DNA of 64,000 nucleotides, taken from positions 2,285,033 through 2,349,032 of the forward strand of contig CM034543.1 in the NCBI GenBank assembly GCA_020002185.1, read 5' to 3'. The stretch is from Paraescarpia echinospica (Eukaryota; Annelida; Polychaeta; Sabellida; Siboglinidae). The position numbers and the translations under genes were made by a program. Below are positions 1-12,475 of this stretch, one piece after another. Below the pieces are notes generated by a model. The model saw nothing but the letters and a program-made list of their open reading frames with translations, was not told the DNA's origin and searched no databases. Numbering within the stretch: position 1 is the stretch's first letter; each line of letters opens with the position of its first letter.

Positions 1-1060
1 TCATATGGGATTATTTCACTCTTTGACCATCTGGCTAAATCCGATTAAATATAAACATATGTTGGTAGATGTTTCATTTCAGGCCAAATACAAGACAACC
101 TATGGCACCAATACTGATTTATGTTGAATAAGCCTAGAGACACATTAAACTAAACGCACACTCTTCTGAATGAAGAAACAATGGCATGTCCGTGGCGACG
201 CTTAGTGGCTTTTAAAATAACGCAAACATAATAACCTAATGTTCTTGAAGAACTCGGCCAATAGGGATGAACTCGCAAATATACAGGTAGGAATCTGCCA
301 TAATACGACTTGAACATGGCCAGTGCAAATTTTCACTATGCATCGTGAAGCAATTCTGGCGGGATAACGATGTCGTGCTCGAACAATAACTTCCACAGTC
401 GGTTGATAATTTGCAATAATATATTCTAGAAAATAGTAGCTGTCTTGTGTTCATGTATTAGCACCTCATGGAGCAGGCAAGCCAGTCTTTGATTAATGTG
501 TCTAATTATATCGATTGCACTTCCTGCTTTCTTATGAGGTCTAGGTGAAATTAGTATTTTAATGCACAGTAATATTGACTTATTCATGGAATGTCAACAG
601 TAGTATTCAATAAAGAGAAAATGCAAACAATAAGATAATATATATGATGCAGATCAATCACATTGGAAACTACACACAAATAAATTACTTGGTATGTTAA
701 GATCTACCAGTAAAACACTATACTAAGTCTTCCTTAAACATAGGTTAAGTTTCATATTTCTAAAACAAAGTCAAAATACATATGTCTGCATGTTAGTAAG
801 TCTTCTTGTCGATGAACGAAATGAGATTGTTGGCCCTGGAGAATAGGATAAACCAAATATGGTCAATGTTTTTACCTCTGGGATCTTCCCGCCGTCTCGT
901 GCTGGTGTTTAGTAGTCTTCTTGTCAAGCAAATTCCAACACGTTACGCCGCCACCAGAAACGCTAATCGCACTTCATCAACATCTGTCACCCAACGTTTC
1001 TTAATCGTCTTCATTACTCGGTCATCCTTATCATCCACAATCTCCTCAACCTTTACTCAT
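1..1060. other. AT-rich sequence, no recognised gene
   Basis: No open frame with recognisable protein character. Around 810-1,060 the sequence is more GC-rich and the minus strand is open for about 35 codons with an acidic/basic composition. This could be another exon of whatever lies at 1,210-1,464, but no family is recognised. Confidence 0.4.
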
Positions 1061-1066
1061 CCCTCA

Positions 1067-1099
1067 TCTCTCTCTCTCTCTCTCGCTCTCGCTCTCCCT

Positions 1100-1139
<40 letters not shown>
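1067..1139. repeat. (CT)n microsatellite
   Basis: Uninterrupted and slightly interrupted CT dinucleotides (CTCTCG and CTCCCT variants) over about 73 bases. The apparent serine-leucine protein tail read through it is an artefact of the repeat. Confidence 0.95.
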
Positions 1140-1140
<1 letters not shown>

Positions 1141-1209
1141 GCTCTTCCGTGACGGCCCTTACCTCAGACGCTGCTCTTCCTGTTTAAGGTCCATGCACAT
1201 ACATATTAC

Positions 1210-1464
1210 CCACCAACAGCTTTCTCACTATCACCAATGTAACAATGATTCACCCTCGCCAATTTTCCCGCGCTCACCAAGTCATTACTGATTTCCTTTG
1301 CTACAAAGATGCTTCCATCATTGCTCTTTCCATCTCCTCGTGCATGTAGCATCTTATAAAATCTTGCCAGAGTCCTCGCTTGGTCTCCCTTCCATTTGTC
1401 TCTTGTACACAGAACACCTCTAATTTCCTCGGCTCCCTTTTCACTCCTAGGCGCTATCCGGCGG
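1210..1464 (-). CDS. Unrecognised candidate exon, minus strand
   Basis: On the minus strand there are about 84 sense codons with no stop between a plausible acceptor (TTTTAACTACAG ending at 1465) and a plausible donor (GTAATA starting at 1209). The predicted peptide is charged and soluble-looking, with segments RDKWKGDQARTLARFYKML and AKEISNDLVSAGKLA. GC content is clearly higher than in the flanks. I do not recognise the family; it has no zinc-binding, transmembrane or catalytic signature I can name. It could be an exon of a host gene reading leftward, or a remnant of a mobile-element ORF. A possible 17-nt downstream microexon was tested and brings in a stop. Confidence 0.35.
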
Positions 1465-2313
1465 CTGTAGTTAAAAGCTACATACTACACAATACATTAC
1501 AGCACTAGGCACCTCATAATCAGTAAGATTCAAAATTCTACACGTAACAATAAGTGCAGGCCTTGACAGTATTTTGAATTCTTAAACAGCCACATATAAG
1601 CTATTTTGATATTTCATTAGTCATCTGTAAGATTGAGATTATTTGTTACTATAATACGTTGAAAATATACATTGCATTGTTGTGATCTTATTTATGGGAT
1701 GCTATACTTACGTACATTTGTTATTTATTCTGTAACATCGATTTCGTTGTCAAAACATGCAAAACAGCGTACCTTTTTTGCTAGCACTCACAGAAACAAT
1801 TGGCGAAAGAGATCATGATCCCCACAATGTGGTAAAATTATGTGAAAACAAACTTATCCTGAAATGCATTGTGAATATGTTTATTGTGTTGCTATTCTAC
1901 GACCATTCATACATCCGTATCAGATAATAATCTATTTGTTATAAGCTTACCCAAGGTTTTTTAAAATATTATATTTTTATATCACGCTAGTAATTTGTAC
2001 AACTGGGTGTATTTTAGATACTGCATAAAAGCTCTATGGTATATGTTATGCGCTGTAGGCAACCGATGCAGCTATGTAATGAATACGTCTACATTTTAAC
2101 ATAACTGCAGGTCACCCACAAATGTAAATTATATAAATAAATCAACTGTCACTGTGTAAACCTACATATTTACTAGTGTGACAAGTTCGTGCATCACAAA
2201 ATTATGTGGCAGTTTTGTGATGCTATATTGTGTCGTTTTTCTCAAATCTAAAACGTTTATACAGCATTATAACACACCAAAGTATCCTCCCAATTGCAGG
2301 TGCCAGTTTAACG

Positions 2314-2338
2314 TATATATATATATATATATATATAT
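2314..2338. repeat. (TA)n microsatellite
   Basis: About 12 perfect TA units. Confidence 0.95.
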
Positions 2339-2751
2339 TCACCACAACATTTAAACTGAAGAAACGCACGACACAATACCATGGGAACACCGAATTGGAC
2401 TATGCACAAACTTAGGACATGCAACCATATTATTCAAAATTATTATGTAATCCTATTAAACATTTCATAAATATATTGTCATACTTGGAATTCACGTATC
2501 TAATACTGCAATATTTTGAAATGGAAAACGTGGTTCAAGTGTAATTAAGTTTACGTGCCTATATATGTCGGAATTGTGTAGCAAGCATTCAATCTATAAA
2601 TTATTGCGGCCAGTTACTATATGGTCCCGCTTGTTGGCTGGTCCCGCCTGTTGTTGTGCATTGGCGTAGTTGCCGCTTTTAAAGACAACATTTTATACAG
2701 TTACACTTACAGGGAATACAAATTGACGAACTGCTTGCTATGTCATCGAGT

Positions 2752-2765
2752 CACACACACACACA

Positions 2766-2803
<38 letters not shown>

Positions 2804-2804
2804 T
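2752..2804. repeat. (CA)n microsatellite
   Basis: About 25 CA units with one CT interruption, ending in ACATACATAT. Confidence 0.95.
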
Positions 2805-5800
2805 ATTTGTGACCGTGTAACATCTGATTGCGACCAAGACTCCATCTGAATGCAACATTTACGAAAAGGTTACGCGACCTGCTCCTTGGACTCTTTGACT
2901 TTGACAGCTGTGTTGGCGTAAGTTATCGCAAAACAGCAAGTCCTATGCCATATTTGACGGAATTCTTCTCCAAAATGCTTCGAGAATAGCACATATAATA
3001 AAGACGTTTATATGAAAAAAATTCCGTTAAGAAATTCGTCCATCATTCGACAATACGAACCCAGACTAGACGAGTTATTCGAGAAACCTGGAAAAGGTAA
3101 ACAAATGTTGTGCACAAAAATGCAGTCGTTAGTGCCTGTCCACGCACTGCTGGATTTATGCTATATTTTTTGACCAGTAGCCGTTTGTGGACACCGGCTG
3201 GATCCGCACGTATATATATATATGAAGGTATGAACGCAGAGCATACTGTAATTTATGCAATGGCCAGGATGGGCCTAGTGCGGGTATTGAGGTAACTGGC
3301 TGAGGCGATAATTACTTCCAGCTGTTTGGCTTGATAAAACCGCCCAGCGCCTTCAGCAAATCACGACATGTCAGGATTAGGCCCCAGCCTACGATTTGGA
3401 TTAGCGGTTAAGCCGCCACTTCCGCGTTAGGTATCTGTGTGTCATGTCGTGTATATCCTGATACTTCTAAATCCGCCCTCCTCCCCACCTTTTTGCTTAG
3501 GCACGTTGAGGTAAACAACTATTGTACACTGTTGGTAAAAAAAGAAGTTGCAAAATGTCGCAACGCTTTCCCAAATTTCGGAATGAACACAGGGGCATAT
3601 CCCCAATTCTTGAATGTGTTGGGTTTTGGTGCGTCGACAGGCTTTTTGTTTTACAAACGGTTTATATTTTTCCTTATGTTTATGCAGGATAGGCGGAATG
3701 GCCCCACCTTTTTGTAATTGCATGTGTCTATTGGTGGTGGAATGTTTGTATTGTTTGCTTAGGTTTATATTCATAGTGGTTTTAAACCTGTATAGCGACA
3801 CATAATGTATGTATGTATGTTGTAGGAATGTGTGCCTGAGAAACTTTGATGGGGCTGTACAAGGATTCAGTTTCCCATCTGGTTTGCATGTTAGACATCA
3901 CATTCCTACTACCTTTATGCCCAAAAGTGGCTGCATTAGAAGCAATCCACTTTCCAATAAAAACGTCAACCTTTGGTCAATTTCAATTCTCAAACTACAC
4001 TGGGCTTGGGTTGATTATTGCATTTTTATTCATATATCAATATTATTCTTGGAAAATTGTCAATGGCATATTTATATATATTGTAGGCTACTGCCCTTAG
4101 AACACTCACTAGTAGTAGTAGTAGGAGTCGGACACACGATTTTTGAAGTAGGCGTCTTTTTCGGCGATTTGGATTTTGTTGGTCTATTTTTGTAAGTACT
4201 CCACTCGGAACAACAGTTTGCACAACTTTGACGGATTAGTTATTCAATATTTAGCACATAGAAAACCTTACGGACGAAATGGTCCAGGTTTTTGTTAAAA
4301 CTGCATAACACAAATTAGGATGCACGATTCAATACCATACATTACTTATGGGTGGGGGGATACACTGCTTTATATGACAAATTGGAGCACCCAAACAAGC
4401 ACTACTTGACTCTAATCCTAAGTTTGTATATGTTCTACTGATCTTTACGTGTTGAATAAAATGAAAATTATAATCAAAGATATACACAATTGACTAATTG
4501 TTATAGGATATATTAATAAACTGTCATCAACATTTAAATGTTTGCTTCGATTTGCTTAAAATCAGGCCACAAAAATGTGATTAACAAATAATTTGATTAA
4601 TATTAAGTCAGATTTCATTGCCATATTGTATTGCTCGTGGACTATATGTGTGTTATATAAAAACAGTCAACATAAACACTTTTTGTATGTAAATCAATTT
4701 ATTAAGATACAAAATAATATACATGCATACATCTCATTTATTCAGAACACAACTCCACACAAAAATTTAAGTATTTGTCCCAGTAAAACATGTGTATACA
4801 TGGCTATATTTAACACACCAGTATGTTTGGCCATGCAGTCTAGAAGACCAAAATGTAATGGCTACTGCAGTATGCATATGAAACAATCTATTGCAGCAAC
4901 TAGCACCATTTTGATAAAATAACAAAGACACCTTTACAAAGACATCAAAGACAAACGGAACAGACTTCATTTGGGGGAGGGCCTGTCTGTTTCATGAATG
5001 CCGGGGGGGGGTGATGCATGCATCAATTTGTGTCTAATATATTTATTATGTTCTGTGTGTTTCACTGTTATCTATCAGTTTCCGGTCAATGATACTGTTG
5101 TTTTGCTATATTTAAAAAAATGTTTTTGTTGTTGAAATCCTTTCATTGCCCAATCGTTTAGGGGGTGTCCGTCTCGTACACCTATGATCATTATCTTTGA
5201 ACTGTTAAACTTTATTTGTAGAGCAGGGCCCCAAAGGGTAATGTGACTGACATGTATAAAATACATAGTTCCAAAATGCAAACAATCAACACAAAACGTG
5301 TAACTTACATAATATATAACTACCACCCTAAATAGTTAAATTATTAATTGCATATGTTATCAGATGGTAACAACATAGATCTACTACAAAATTGTATTTG
5401 TTTGCATCAGCGTGGAAACGATGACAGTAGTATGCTACATTCAGTCACAGTAACATGCTTATTGCAGATCACTTGCTGAACCAATTGACATTAACAGTTG
5501 TATGCCTGTTGCTTTTTAAATAGTATTCTGGTATGAATCTATGCCTATTTTCTGCAAAGAAGGTATGGTCAAACATGTAGTGAAGTTCGCGTCAGGTGCA
5601 ATACTAATTACATGTTTTGCACTTTACGTTCTATCACTCATCTAGTTTGCCAGGCTTTTGTATTTGAGAACAACATTAGTCAGTCTGTATAACCAAACAT
5701 TTTATGTAATTCAAGTACTTCTATAACAATAATACCTAATCAGTGTATAAACTCTAGAATGTATATTTAATTATTATCCTACAGCACATTCTTAATGCAA

Positions 5801-5849
5801 AAGGAAAGGCAATGTTGCATTTATTTTTACTTTCGATAAGATCTTATCA

Positions 5850-6438
5850 GAAATGGCTTGCATGCCATCAATGTCATTATGGCTTGTATACCATAAATGT
5901 CAGCATGGCTAGCATGCCACCAATACCACCATGGCATGACTACCCTCAATACCACCATGGTTTGCATACCATTAATACCATCATGGCTTGCACACCACCA
6001 ATACAATCATGGCTTGCATACCATCAATACCACCTTGGCATACATACCATCAGTACCACCATGGCCTGCACAGCATCAATAAAATCGTGGTTTGCCTCAA
6101 TACAATCATGGGAAAAATACCATGTGCATAATAATGGGTTGCATACTGTCAATACCATTAAGGGATGCATGCCATCCATACCAGAATGGCATGCATACCA
6201 TCAAGAACACCATGGCCTGCATGCCACCCGTGCCATCATTGCTTACATTCCATCAATACCATCATGTGTTCAATCGTATCTCTACAATCATGCATTTTGA
6301 TACCACCATGGCATGCATATGCCATCCATACCATCATGGCTTGCATACCGTCAATATCGCCATGGATTGCATACCATCAATACCATCATGGTTTGCATAC
6401 CACTATGGCTTGCATACCATCAATATCATCATGGTTTG
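5850..6438. repeat. 26-bp-period minisatellite (about 22 copies)
   Basis: A degenerate tandem array whose unit contains CACCATGG and TTGCATACCATCAATAC. Consecutive units, for example those starting at about 5,928, 5,954 and 5,980, are each 26 bp. Because 26 is not a multiple of three, the same unit is read in all frames. This explains the several overlapping open frames rich in H, Y, I, P and T here, so they are not taken as genes. Confidence 0.9.
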
Positions 6439-6439
6439 A

Positions 6440-7439
6440 CTACAAATATGTTGTCTTTATTATGGTCCAACTCTGCTTTGTTTGAAGGCTTCTATCTCTG
6501 TTTTCCTGTTGAAAGAAATGTTGGTGCAACAATTGAGCAAAAACAAGTTGTTAGAGAAAATCAACAGCACACAGTGTCATCTTGTATGGTTTACTTAAAT
6601 TGCATCACTGCAAACATTTAAATACATAGTATTGTTTAATTAGTCAAACCATCACTCAGTGTAATCATCCAATAAATATTTTAAGAGTAACACAATACAA
6701 TTGTGAAGCAGATGTACATAAGATCCATTCAAGCATCATCAAACTTTACGGTGCAGTATCCTTATCACCCGGATCAATGCAAACTGTTGGTAGAATGTTT
6801 TTCCTGTCTGATATCCATGAAATAAATGTGTGTTAAATATTAAAAATACTAGCATGAAACTTTATTGTAGTGGTTATTTTATTAACTTTAAAATATGCAA
6901 ATGTAAACATTGCATTTTCTTCACTTTACTATAATAAACATGTCTAGATAAGAGAAAAACGTCTGGGGCCACAGCACTATTAGCCTTCCTGTTGTGTTGC
7001 AATAACACTGTACCTTGTAATTTGAACTTGTAACTGGTGATGTTTAAAATTGGTGGTAAATGAATGCAATATATCTAGCAGGTTGAGTGCTAGCATGTAT
7101 TGGTAGTGAAACGATGTATATTTGGAAGAGTGTAGTTGGCGTAGTGATTTTTCGCCATTTTTATTTATATGTCACGTGCGTGCAGGGAATCATGTCTATT
7201 TTGGTAAATATTGATGGGCACCGAGCATGGATGTGTTGTAAAAGAGCTGGTGGTATTTGACATTGATGAAATTTGGTCAGCATATCATTTCTGAAATTTC
7301 AGATTTTTGAATAGTAGTTTCCTTATAATCTAACAAAACATTAACAAGGCTGTCAGTGGAAAAGTTAACAGTGGTCTGTGCCCTTCTTTGTTGTATACAA
7401 GTACAATAACTAACCAGGTAATCGTCCTTCATCAGTCAT
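6440..7439. other. AT-rich DNA, nothing recognised
   Basis: No coding signal, tandem array or strong inverted repeat seen. Confidence 0.4.
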
Positions 7440-8549
7440 ACTATTTTCAATGTATGATGAGGTTAGCATGGTCTCCTCCTAACTCCATCATGTGTATGGC
7501 CGAAGCTGGAAGGGAAAACAACATTTTAAAATATGACCTGTAGGAAGCATCTCACAATTAAAATTAATTCAATGTATTTATTGTATTGGTGGTATTTTAG
7601 GCATTTTTGCATGTCTATGCTGCCATTTTAGTTTATAAATGTCCTTAAATCCATATTACTTATGTTACATAATATTCCACATGTCATAATAGTTATTATC
7701 AGATTAAAGTGTAAAATATAAAAAACAAAGCCTGTTGTGGGATAAAATTGGTTGTCCAAATATGGACTTTCAGCTTTTTTCACAATGCAACATGTTTATG
7801 AGGTTTTAGGTGGTCAATATTTGACATTTCAGATGAGTACACAGTTGAAGATGCTCTGTAATGTCACACGTTAGTCAATTTAAGTCATGTGCAATTTGGG
7901 CATTTCATATACAGATTAACTGTCAACTGAAGACATTATAATCACCTCTCTACTGCTCCGGTTGCAGTTCATTTGTGGCAATCGAAGACATCCCAAAGCC
8001 TACAAATGTTATGTGCACACATTCAAACACATGATTGACATTTATACATTTTATACCTTATTATTTAGATTCCACTGCACAGAAAAATGTACATAGATTA
8101 AAGGTGCCTGGGAAAAGACACTTGAAAAGTAAATTTAAAAAATATTGTCAAAATGTGTGCCTTCACATTGATTTGTTGAAGTAAAATATAAAAGTATGTA
8201 TTGACATTTGTTCAATTTATTGTTGCTGCTATCTTTTCGGGTTCATATTTTAGTGGCTTGAACAGAAGCAGCTATGTGGCCATGGGGAATCCGGAAAATC
8301 CAATAAACAAAACAGACAAAATCCCACAATGTTAAAAGTGCACAAATCCTGCGACAAAATTAAATGTGTGCAGGTCTGGGATCAATTACATTACAATGCA
8401 ATATATTGCAATTACATAGCTTCCTTCCTATTATTATTACATGCTGAAGAAAATGCATTGTTTATAGAAGACTTCCCTTCCAGCTTCGGCCATACACATG
8501 GTGGAGTTAGGAGGAGACCATGCTAACCACATCATACATTGAAAATAGT
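7440..8549. mobile_element. 1.1-kb element bounded by 77-bp inverted repeats
   Basis: Bases 7,440-7,516 are the reverse complement of 8,473-8,549 with two mismatches in 77. The outer bases read ACTATTTTCAATGTATGATG on the left. The 956-bp interior has no transposase frame. This fits a non-autonomous terminal-inverted-repeat element, although no clear target-site duplication is visible and an isolated inverted duplication is the alternative. Confidence 0.6.
8040..8310. repeat. Dispersed repeat, copy 1
   Basis: About 270 bp similar, in direct orientation, to 9,183-9,465. Shared blocks in order include CAGAAAAATGTAC, GAAAAGACAC, TGGCTGCTATCTTTT or close variants, and GTGGCCATGGGGAATC. It lies inside the inverted-repeat element at 7,440-8,549. 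Clear indels show the two copies have drifted. Confidence 0.7.
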
Positions 8550-8984
8550 TATGATTGATTTTAATGCAACATTCTACAATGAACTATTAATTTTGGTGCA
8601 AGCCAACTTACTCTAAAATAAGGCAGAACACAAGAAATGCAGCCTATAACACTGCATAACTAAATTAAATATGATTATAGCATGTAATGTTACAACAGTT
8701 CCCTGAGTAAACCACTGGTGCTATTCTCTTGACTGTAGTTGTAAATCACTGTGTTGTATTTGCTTTAAAAGGTGTATGCCTACCAATGTGGTTTAATACT
8801 TCAATAAACACTTAATTTCAGTATGGTTGTATGAATAAGCAGCTGGAATAGATAGTGAATGATGTACAATAAATACCAACCATGTTTTGTAGACATGGTC
8901 TTAAAGTTGTCGTTATCAGCCCCCAACTGACACCACCAAAGCGTATCTTCAAGTTCAATGGGAGATTTCTTCTGAAATGTCGGG

Positions 8985-9078
8985 AGCACCAATCATAATG
9001 ATGTTTATACGGTATTATATCAAGCAGAGAACACCAGTCATAGTGGTGTTTATAAGATATTATATTAAGCAGACAACA
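8985..9078. repeat. Two-copy tandem repeat (about 47 bp)
   Basis: Two adjacent units share a core of the type ACCA(A/G)TCAT, then GTTTATA and TATTATAT(C/T)AAGCAGA. Confidence 0.75.
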
Positions 9079-9182
9079 TTGTTTTTATAAAATGCATATA
9101 CTTATAGGTTGCTCTCGCCATATGACAGACAATAGCTGCTGAATAGCAGGTGTTACAAATAGTCTGATATTAATAAATTTGA

Positions 9183-9465
9183 TAAAACTTTACCTTATTT
9201 TTTAGATTCTGCAAACAGAAAAATGTACGTAGGTTACAGATGCCCGAGAAAAGACACAAAGCAAATTTAGAAAATGTTATCAACACCTTATTAAACAATA
9301 CCTGTGTATACAAATTGATTTATTGACATAAAATATAACAATATTCATATTTTTTTATGTTTTCAATCTACAGTGGCTGCTATCTTTTTTAATTACTTCT
9401 GTAAAATTTTAGTGGCATGAATAGAGGCTATGTAGCCATGGGGAATCTGGGACAAAATCCAATTT
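9183..9465. repeat. Dispersed repeat, copy 2
   Basis: Direct-orientation relative of 8,040-8,310, ending at CAAAATCCAATTTA. The LINE at 9,470 begins immediately after, so the LINE insertion may have cut this repeat. Confidence 0.7.
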
Positions 9466-9498
9466 AGGATAAATTCTTATGGACTAAACTAAATTCTT

Positions 9499-10645
9499 AT
9501 GGACGAAACACCACACGAGAGAGTTGAGAATTCTACAACACAGAAGGAGCAGAGTTGTGACAAGGAGACTGAAGAAAGGAGACTGAGAGGAAGGAAGGTG
9601 ACCGGTGTGAAGGAACAAGACATTGAGAAAACAGAGGGACGGAGGAAAAGTGTTCGGCAGAGGAAAAGAAAATGGGCCAGTGGGGATAGATCAGCAGGTA
9701 GTCAGACTGTAGAGAACGAGGAGAGACATGACAGCGATACAGGTGGTGAAGAGGTAGATACCACAGAGGCAGTTGGTAAGACTGTGAGACAGAAGACTGA
9801 TGGAAGACAGTGTTCAGCAAAAAACAGAAAACATGACAGGCGTGAAGGTGACAGGGGAGAAAGTGACCGTAGGGAAGGAGGTAGCTGGGGAAAAGGGACG
9901 GGAAAGGAGAGAAGAAAATGTGATGGGAGGAAAGAAGAAGGGACGAAAGGAAGTGAGAGTAAATGTGCTAGAAGAGAAGATGACAGGAGGAAAGGGGACA
10001 AGAGAAAACGCGACAGGAAAGAAGGGAATGGAAGAGAATGTGACAGGAGAGAAGAAGACGACAAGAGGAAAAGACAACAACCAGACATATGCAAACCGGA
10101 GGAGCTACTCCGAGGCAGTGATTGAGGGGACAAGGAGAAAAGAGAGAGTGTTTATGGGCGAAGACAAGACTATATGCGAGGGGAAGGACGTGGTTGTAGG
10201 TCTACCGGGGGCTAGGATAGAGCATGTGACCGAAAGGGTAGAGAAGGTATTGGGGCATGGCAAGGGAGGGTCTATACTAGTACACGTTGGGACAAACAAT
10301 GCAGACAAGGAGGGAACAACTGGGATAGTTCAGAAGTACAGACATCTAGTGAGGAAGCTAAAGAAGACAAGAGTGGAACAGGTTATTCTCTCAGGAATTT
10401 TGCAAGTAATGGGAGGAAGGGGGGCAAGATACAGAAACTGTAAGAGGATGGCGATCAATGCACTAGTTGAGCAGATGTGTGAGGAAGAGGGCGTGGGATT
10501 CATAGATTTATGGGGGTACTTTGTTGGGAGAGAAGATATGTACATGAGAGATGGCCTCCATCTAAGTGGAAAGGGGGCAGCAGTATTCTCAGAGAATCTG
10601 CTGCGATCTGTTGACAGTGGGACAGGTTGCATCTATTTAAACTAA
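9499..10645 (+). pseudogene. LINE ORF1 with SGNH-esterase-like domain (CR1/L3-type), frameshifted
   Basis: This is the first protein of a non-LTR retrotransposon. ORF1 proteins of CR1/L3 elements bind RNA and many carry an SGNH/GDSL-type esterase domain. The first part (frame from 9,499) is a very basic R/K/E/G-rich tract of about 200 residues. The frame then changes between about 9,800 and 10,120, and the C-terminal part (to 10,645) holds the esterase-like core. The GTN block is visible (VHVGTNN at about 10,283), as is the catalytic D-x-x-H block (DGLHLS at about 10,551). The first SGNH block, which should supply GDS and the nucleophilic serine, is degraded (FMGEDKTICEGKD). The copy is therefore unlikely to be catalytic. 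ORF2 follows in the same orientation about 100 bp downstream. Confidence 0.8.
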
Positions 10646-10740
10646 ATTCGCAGGGGGGACTCGCAGAGAAGCCTGAAACTGGAGGCATAAAGGCAGCAAA
10701 AATAATTCAGCAAAGAACAGTCTGGAAAACTGTTCTGAAG

Positions 10741-11473
10741 TCGGGTATAAATGTGTTTGTTTAAATGCAAGGAGAATAGTAAACAAAAGAAATGAACTAA
10801 ACATTATGGTAGAAGATATTGACCCTCACATAATAGGTATAACCGAATCATGGGCAACCACCGATATATCAGATGCCGAATTGGGACTGACAGGATATGT
10901 AATGTTTAGGAAAGATAGAATAGGAAGAAGGGGAGGTGGAGTTATTCTATATATTAAAGAATCTATCCAGGCTTATGAAATAAAATTAGACAGAGAAGCA
11001 GATTGCGAAGAAGCTGTTTGGTGTAACATAGTTACAGGAAACCCAACGTTAACGGTTGGATTAGTTTATCGAAGTCCAAACATAAGCATAGAAGAGAATG
11101 AAAAAATACAAAACGCTATAAGGGAAGTGAGCAAACGGGACTGTGTTATTATGGGGGATTTTAACCATGGGCATATAAAATGGAAATCTCTACAGAGTAT
11201 GGGTAGTGAGGACCACAAGTTTTTTAGTTTTAGTACAAGATAGTTTCCTTTCTCAACATGTGCAACCAGGGGAGAGGAGAGAATGTGTTAGACTTAGTTT
11301 TGTCCTCACAGAAGGAATTAGTTGACAATGTTAAATTATGTGAGCCTCTGGGAAGTAGTGATCACAACCAGATACATTTTACCATCAAAGTAAAATCAGA
11401 AAGAAATAATAAAAGCAGTTCAGGAGAAATTTCCCACAAAGAAGATATAAAGGAAATGAGGAAATATTTGTGA
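10741..11473 (+). pseudogene. LINE ORF2, apurinic-like endonuclease domain (CR1/L3-type), frameshifted
   Basis: N-terminal endonuclease/exonuclease/phosphatase domain of LINE ORF2, which nicks target DNA to prime reverse transcription. Visible motifs are CLNARRIVNKRNEL at the start, IGITESW (metal-binding E), GGGVILYI, VGLVYRSP and the conserved GDFNHGHIKW. A frameshift near 11,240 separates these from NVLDLVLSS and the terminal SDHNQIHF (catalytic D-H). The domain order and spacing match CR1-group ORF2. After 11,473 the frame is broken again before the reverse transcriptase begins. Confidence 0.85.
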
Positions 11474-11716
11474 ATAGACTGGAATAATACACTGAAGAAT
11501 AAGACACAGCAACAGAATGCTGGAATATCTTAAAGAATGAGAAATGAGAGTTACATCATTAGATAATTTTGTTCCCTTCAAAACAGGGAGGAAACGGACC
11601 AGAAAGAAATACTTATCAGGAGCAAAGCCATTAGAAAAATTAGAAAGTATAAACAAATGATGTGGAGATCATATAGAGCCGTGCTGGGAAATGGCGAACT
11701 TCTACAACATTTATAA

Positions 11717-12475
11717 GAAGCACTGCTAAACCAAGCTACAGCTGAGAGAATTAGAAATTCAAAGAGAAGCTATGAACAACAATTAGCTAGTAATATAAAA
11801 TATGACAGCAAGAGTTTTTATGCGTATGTTCGAAGCAAACAGAAAGTTCAAGATAAGGTCGGTCCTCTAGAAGATAGTGCTGGAAATATATTATCAGAGG
11901 GATTCTTAATGGCAGAAGACCTGAATGAGTACTTTAGTTCAGTGTTTACCAGGGAAGATATTAGTTCACTGCCAATACCAGAGGCTAAGTTCAAGGGGGC
12001 AGATTCAGACTATTTAGGACAATTAATTGTAACCCCGGAAATGGTAGCTAAGAAAATAAGGGCTATGAAAGATAATAAATCACCTGGAGTGGATGGTATT
12101 CCACCCAAACTACTATTGGAAATTGTAGAACAAATTAGCATACCACTTGCAACAGTTTTCAACTTGTCATTAGAAGAGGGAGTGGTTCCTTTAGAATGGA
12201 AAGAAGCAAACATTATACCGTTATTTAAAAAAGGTTCGAGAAACAAGTCAAATAATTATAGACCAGTTAGTTTAACATCGGTGATTTGTAAATTATTAGA
12301 AAGACTAATTAAAGATCACATGGTGGATTTTCTTGTTAAACATAACTTGATAAACCCATCTCAACATGGGTTTCTAAAAGCGAGGTCATGCTTAACAAAT
12401 ATGTTATGTTTTTTGGAAGATATCACTAAGTGGGTAGATGATGGATCACCAGTAGATATCATCTACTTAGTCTAG
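11717..12475 (+). pseudogene. LINE ORF2, N-terminal part of reverse transcriptase, 3'-truncated
   Basis: Continuation of the CR1/L3-like ORF2. From 11,717 one open frame runs through SKSFYAYVRSKQKVQDKVG, a hallmark linker of CR1-group ORF2. It continues into the reverse-transcriptase fingers (KSPGVDGIPPKLL, WKEANIIPLFKKG, NNYRPVSLTSV, QHGFLKARSCLTNML). Homology stops within VDIIYL, just before the catalytic motif A (F/LDxSKAFD). The YADD box, thumb and 3' tail are all missing. LINE copies are normally lost from the 5' side, so a missing 3' half implies a later deletion or recombination at about 12,470. Confidence 0.85.

Larger units (their letters stand above)
1480..5850. other. AT-rich intergenic or intronic DNA with microsatellites
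   Basis: Only short shadow frames. It holds a (TA)n run at 2,314-2,338 and a (CA)n run at 2,752-2,804. A short TAG-rich patch near 4,112 and a G-run near 5,005 are the only other local oddities. No conserved domain, tRNA or long inverted repeat was seen. Confidence 0.5.

Noticed and set aside
1158..1184. A 17-nt microexon downstream of the 1,210-1,464 exon
   Set aside because: Joining it in phase creates an immediate TGA and its acceptor lacks a pyrimidine tract.
5812..6621. Overlapping open frames rich in H, Y, I, P and T as a repetitive protein
   Set aside because: They are read from a 26-bp tandem repeat in several frames; the unit is not a multiple of three and no frame is favoured.
9533..10308. 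Minus-strand leucine/serine/proline-rich frames
   Set aside because: They are the complement of the purine-rich LINE ORF1 and share no motif with known proteins.
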